From Bryobacteraceae bacterium (GTDB lineage Bacteria; Acidobacteriota; Terriglobia; Bryobacterales; Bryobacteraceae): 7,376 nucleotides of DNA. Positions 5,310-7,376 of this stretch are shown piece by piece. The first letter of the stretch is position 1; each line of letters opens with the position of its first letter. The notes under the pieces are model-generated. The model worked only from the letters and a program-made list of their open reading frames with translations, made no database searches and was not told the origin of the DNA. The stretch is from contig JASHWA010000465.1 in assembly GCA_030044325.1 (NCBI GenBank), positions 1 to 7,376 on the forward strand, written 5' to 3'. The translations under genes and the position numbers were made by a program.

Positions 5310-6722
5310 TCAGCTTTGCGTGGGCATCACGGGCATGTGGTTATCGATCTTGACGCGCGCGGCGTTGCGGATGGTGCGGATCGCTTTATAGCTTCCCGTG
5401 ATGATCGTGTCGCTGTCGTTGAGGCCATTTAAGACCTCGATATCGGTGGCGCCCGTAATCCCCGTGTCCACCTTGCGGAATTGCGCCACGCCGTTGTTTA
5501 CCACGAACACGCCCTGCATTTCCTGCGTGAGCGATTTATCGTTCATCATTTCCGTGGATGCCTGCACGCCGTCCTTGGCCGGCTCGAGATCGATCTTCCT
5601 GCGGACGGTCAGAGCCTGAATCGGAATCGAGAGCACGTTGTGCCGCGTCGCGGTAATGATTTTCGCCGTGCACGAGAGCCCCGGCCGTATGTCTTCCGGC
5701 GGCGAATCGAGCGCGATGGTGACTTTAAAATCTTTGGCTTCCTGGCTGGAGGTCGCGCTCTGCGAAGCGGCCAGTCCGGTGGAGCGCAAGATCGCCGTGT
5801 TGCCGATCTCGATCACCTTCCCGGTGAAAGTGCGATTGGGCATCGCGTCGATGCTGATGTTGGCCCGCTGGTTCAATTGAACGCTGACAATGTCGGTTTC
5901 ATCCACTTTCACTTCCGCGGTGATCAGCGACATATCGGCGATGGTCATGATGGTCGATGCGGCCGAATTCTGCACGCCGGGCACCACGGTTTCGCCCACC
6001 CGTACGGGCAGATCCGTCACCACGCCGTCTAAAGGCGCGAGCGCGTCGTATTTCGCCAGCACGTCTTCGATTCGCGTCAATCCCGCTTCCACCTGCGCGA
6101 CGTGCCGCTGCTGGGAGTTGAGCTGCGCCGCGGTCTGCTGCCGCTGCACACGCATCTGTTCCAGGCGCGCTTCATTTTCGTGAACGCTGGCCACTGCCGA
6201 ATCGTAATCGGCCTTTTTCTGATCGTAATCCTGTTTTGCAATCAGGTTGTAATGGTATAGCTTTTCGGAATTATCCAGCAGCAGCTTGGCCTGCGCAGCC
6301 TGAGTGCGGAAGCGCGCGAGCGTAGCTTCCTGAGTCTCGATCGCGGCATCCGCCGCTTTCAGGCTATCTTCGGCAGCCGCCGAGTCGGCTTCCGAGCTCG
6401 CGACCATCGCTTTTTGCGCCTGCACGTCGGCGGCGGCCTGCACGTGCTCGATGCGCGCGACCACCTGATTTTTGCGAACGTGATCCCCTTCCTTCACCAA
6501 AAGCTCTACCAGCCGGCCCTGCGCGTTCGCTCCGATGTTGATGTAATTGCGGGGTTTAATCTCGCCCGACGCGGACACGACGGAGGTGAGGTCGGTGCGG
6601 ATCACGTTCCCCGTCTGCACCGTTATCAAGTCGCGCTGCGACCATTGTCGAGCCGCGTAAATGCCGCCGGCAATCGCCAGCGGCAGGAATATGAACAGGA
6701 TTATCTTCCACTTAAGTTTCAA
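5310..6722 (-). CDS. Periplasmic adaptor subunit, MacA/HlyD-like (efflux RND/ABC adaptor)
   Basis: A 470-residue membrane fusion protein. Residues about 5-23 (WKIILFIFLPLAIAGGIYA) form an N-terminal membrane anchor or uncleaved signal. There is no lipobox. The first lipoyl half follows at 62-92 (IGANAQGRLVELLVKEGDHV), then a long alpha-hairpin of coiled coil (about 93-222), the second lipoyl half at 226-250 (LAPLDGVVTDLPVRVGETV), a beta-barrel at about 264-356 (SLITAEVKVDETDI to IRPGLSCTAKI) and a membrane-proximal domain to the end. Such proteins link an inner-membrane transporter to an outer-membrane channel. The pairing with a MacB-type ATPase points to a tripartite ABC system. The start is TTG (6720-6722), supported by GGGAGA on the minus strand (6732-6737) 9 nt upstream and by the anchor following at once. 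The Gln-, Asp- and Ala-rich hairpin and the insert at about 380-402 are longer than in a minimal MacA. Substrate unknown. Confidence 0.92.
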   Translation of the reverse strand: MKLKWKIILFIFLPLAIAGGIYAARQWSQRDLITVQTGNVIRTDLTSVVSASGEIKPRNYINIGANAQGRLVELLVKEGDHVRKNQVVARIEHVQAAADVQAQKAMVASSEADSAAAEDSLKAADAAIETQEATLARFRTQAAQAKLLLDNSEKLYHYNLIAKQDYDQKKADYDSAVASVHENEARLEQMRVQRQQTAAQLNSQQRHVAQVEAGLTRIEDVLAKYDALAPLDGVVTDLPVRVGETVVPGVQNSAASTIMTIADMSLITAEVKVDETDIVSVQLNQRANISIDAMPNRTFTGKVIEIGNTAILRSTGLAASQSATSSQEAKDFKVTIALDSPPEDIRPGLSCTAKIITATRHNVLSIPIQALTVRRKIDLEPAKDGVQASTEMMNDKSLTQEMQGVFVVNNGVAQFRKVDTGITGATDIEVLNGLNDSDTIITGSYKAIRTIRNAARVKIDNHMPVMPTQS

Positions 6723-6913
6723 GGCCGGGGATCTCCCAACTATTTACGACGACCTTTCGCACACAAAAGTTCCGCGAACGGGTCACTTCTAATTGTATGA
6801 CGAACCAGGGGTGGTTTTATGGCTAAAGGTATGTAAAAAAGCTACTCAACGACCCTCCCCACCGGGGAAGACGGATCAGGCTCTGCACGCGGCGCCTACA
6901 TCGGCAGTCGTCG

Positions 6914-6943
6914 TCTCGAACCAGCTACCCTCGAACCAGCTAC
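6914..6943 (+). repeat. 15-bp tandem repeat just upstream of ilvD
   Basis: Two head-to-tail copies, 6914-6928 and 6929-6943, match at 14 of 15 positions (CTCGAACCAGCTAC is identical in both). The second copy abuts the TATGTT hexamer before ilvD, so both lie where a -35 element or a regulator site would be. Whether it is a tandem operator or replication slippage cannot be decided from the sequence. Confidence 0.85.
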
Positions 6944-6949
6944 TATGTT
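6944..6949 (+). promoter_or_regulatory. Putative -10 hexamer (TATGTT) for a leaderless ilvD transcript
   Basis: TATGTT fits TANNNT and ends 8 nt before ATG 6958. The bases between carry no Shine-Dalgarno-like purine run. The layout resembles that before the DUF2760 and DUF2007 genes. No clear -35. Confidence 0.35.
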
Positions 6950-6957
6950 AGCTTCCC

Positions 6958-7376
<419 letters not shown>

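Larger units (their letters stand above)
6723..6957. promoter_or_regulatory. Divergent intergenic region between the adaptor operon and ilvD
   Basis: This 235-bp region must hold both promoters. For the minus-strand operon, TACAAT (6792-6797 on plus coordinates) is a plausible -10 without a good -35, and GGGAGA at 6732-6737 is the ribosome binding site. On the plus strand the region contains an A-rich patch (6831-6840), a short imperfect hairpin TCCCC-ACC-GGGGA around 6857-6869, and a 15-bp tandem repeat (6914-6943). I find no T-box, riboswitch or leucine/valine/isoleucine-rich attenuator peptide. Confidence 0.4.

Noticed and set aside
4824..5432. Plus-strand open frames at 4824-5432, 5481-6032 and 6414-6800
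   Set aside because: They are antisense readings of the ATPase and adaptor genes; composition is atypical (His/Arg-rich) and no motif is visible.
6819..6836. Five-codon ORF (MAKGM) behind AGGGG, possible leader peptide for ilvD
   Set aside because: It contains no branched-chain amino acid codons, has no terminator/antiterminator pair after it, and an ORF this short is expected by chance.

Overview
The window looks like a stretch of ordinary chromosome from a GC-rich, diderm, soil-type bacterium. Gene content (isoprenoid/hopanoid-type synthase, DUF2760 plus a large Hsp70, a MacA-type adaptor with its ATPase, ilvD) and the style of the small genes suggest Acidobacteria, perhaps the Bryobacter/Solibacter group. 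That assignment is inference only; there is no rRNA here. I see no mobile element, integrase, CRISPR array or phage gene.

Left part, plus strand: the C-terminal half of a squalene/phytoene synthase-family enzyme (2-436), then a DUF2760 protein (590-1102) and a large divergent Hsp70 carrying a DUF3731-type C-terminal region (1146-3746). The last two form a likely operon. Their junction is unusual: a 23-bp tandem duplication repeats the ribosome binding site and start codon, creating an 8-codon mini-ORF that ends in an ATGA overlap with the true Hsp70 start.

Middle part: a small charged protein of unknown function (3796-4056, minus), an intrinsic terminator (4138-4162, minus), a tRNA-Ala(CGC) gene with encoded CCA and the G3:U70 identity pair (4185-4260, minus) and its extended -10 promoter. 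A short DUF2007-type protein runs the other way (4339-4560, plus) and overlaps the stop codon of the next gene.

Right part, minus strand: a periplasmic adaptor (MacA/HlyD-like, TTG start at 6722) followed 15 nt later by a MacB/LolD-type ATPase (4557-5294). Such pairs normally serve an FtsX/MacB-type permease, but none is encoded next to them here. Divergently, the first 139 codons of ilvD (dihydroxy-acid dehydratase, branched-chain amino acid synthesis) run off the right edge.

A recurring start-site pattern is visible: DUF2760, DUF2007 and ilvD have no well-placed Shine-Dalgarno sequence but carry a TANNNT hexamer (TAGAAT, TAGAAT, TATGTT) 7-8 nt before the start codon, as expected for leaderless transcripts. 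The Hsp70 gene and the adaptor gene, in contrast, have clear purine-rich ribosome binding sites.
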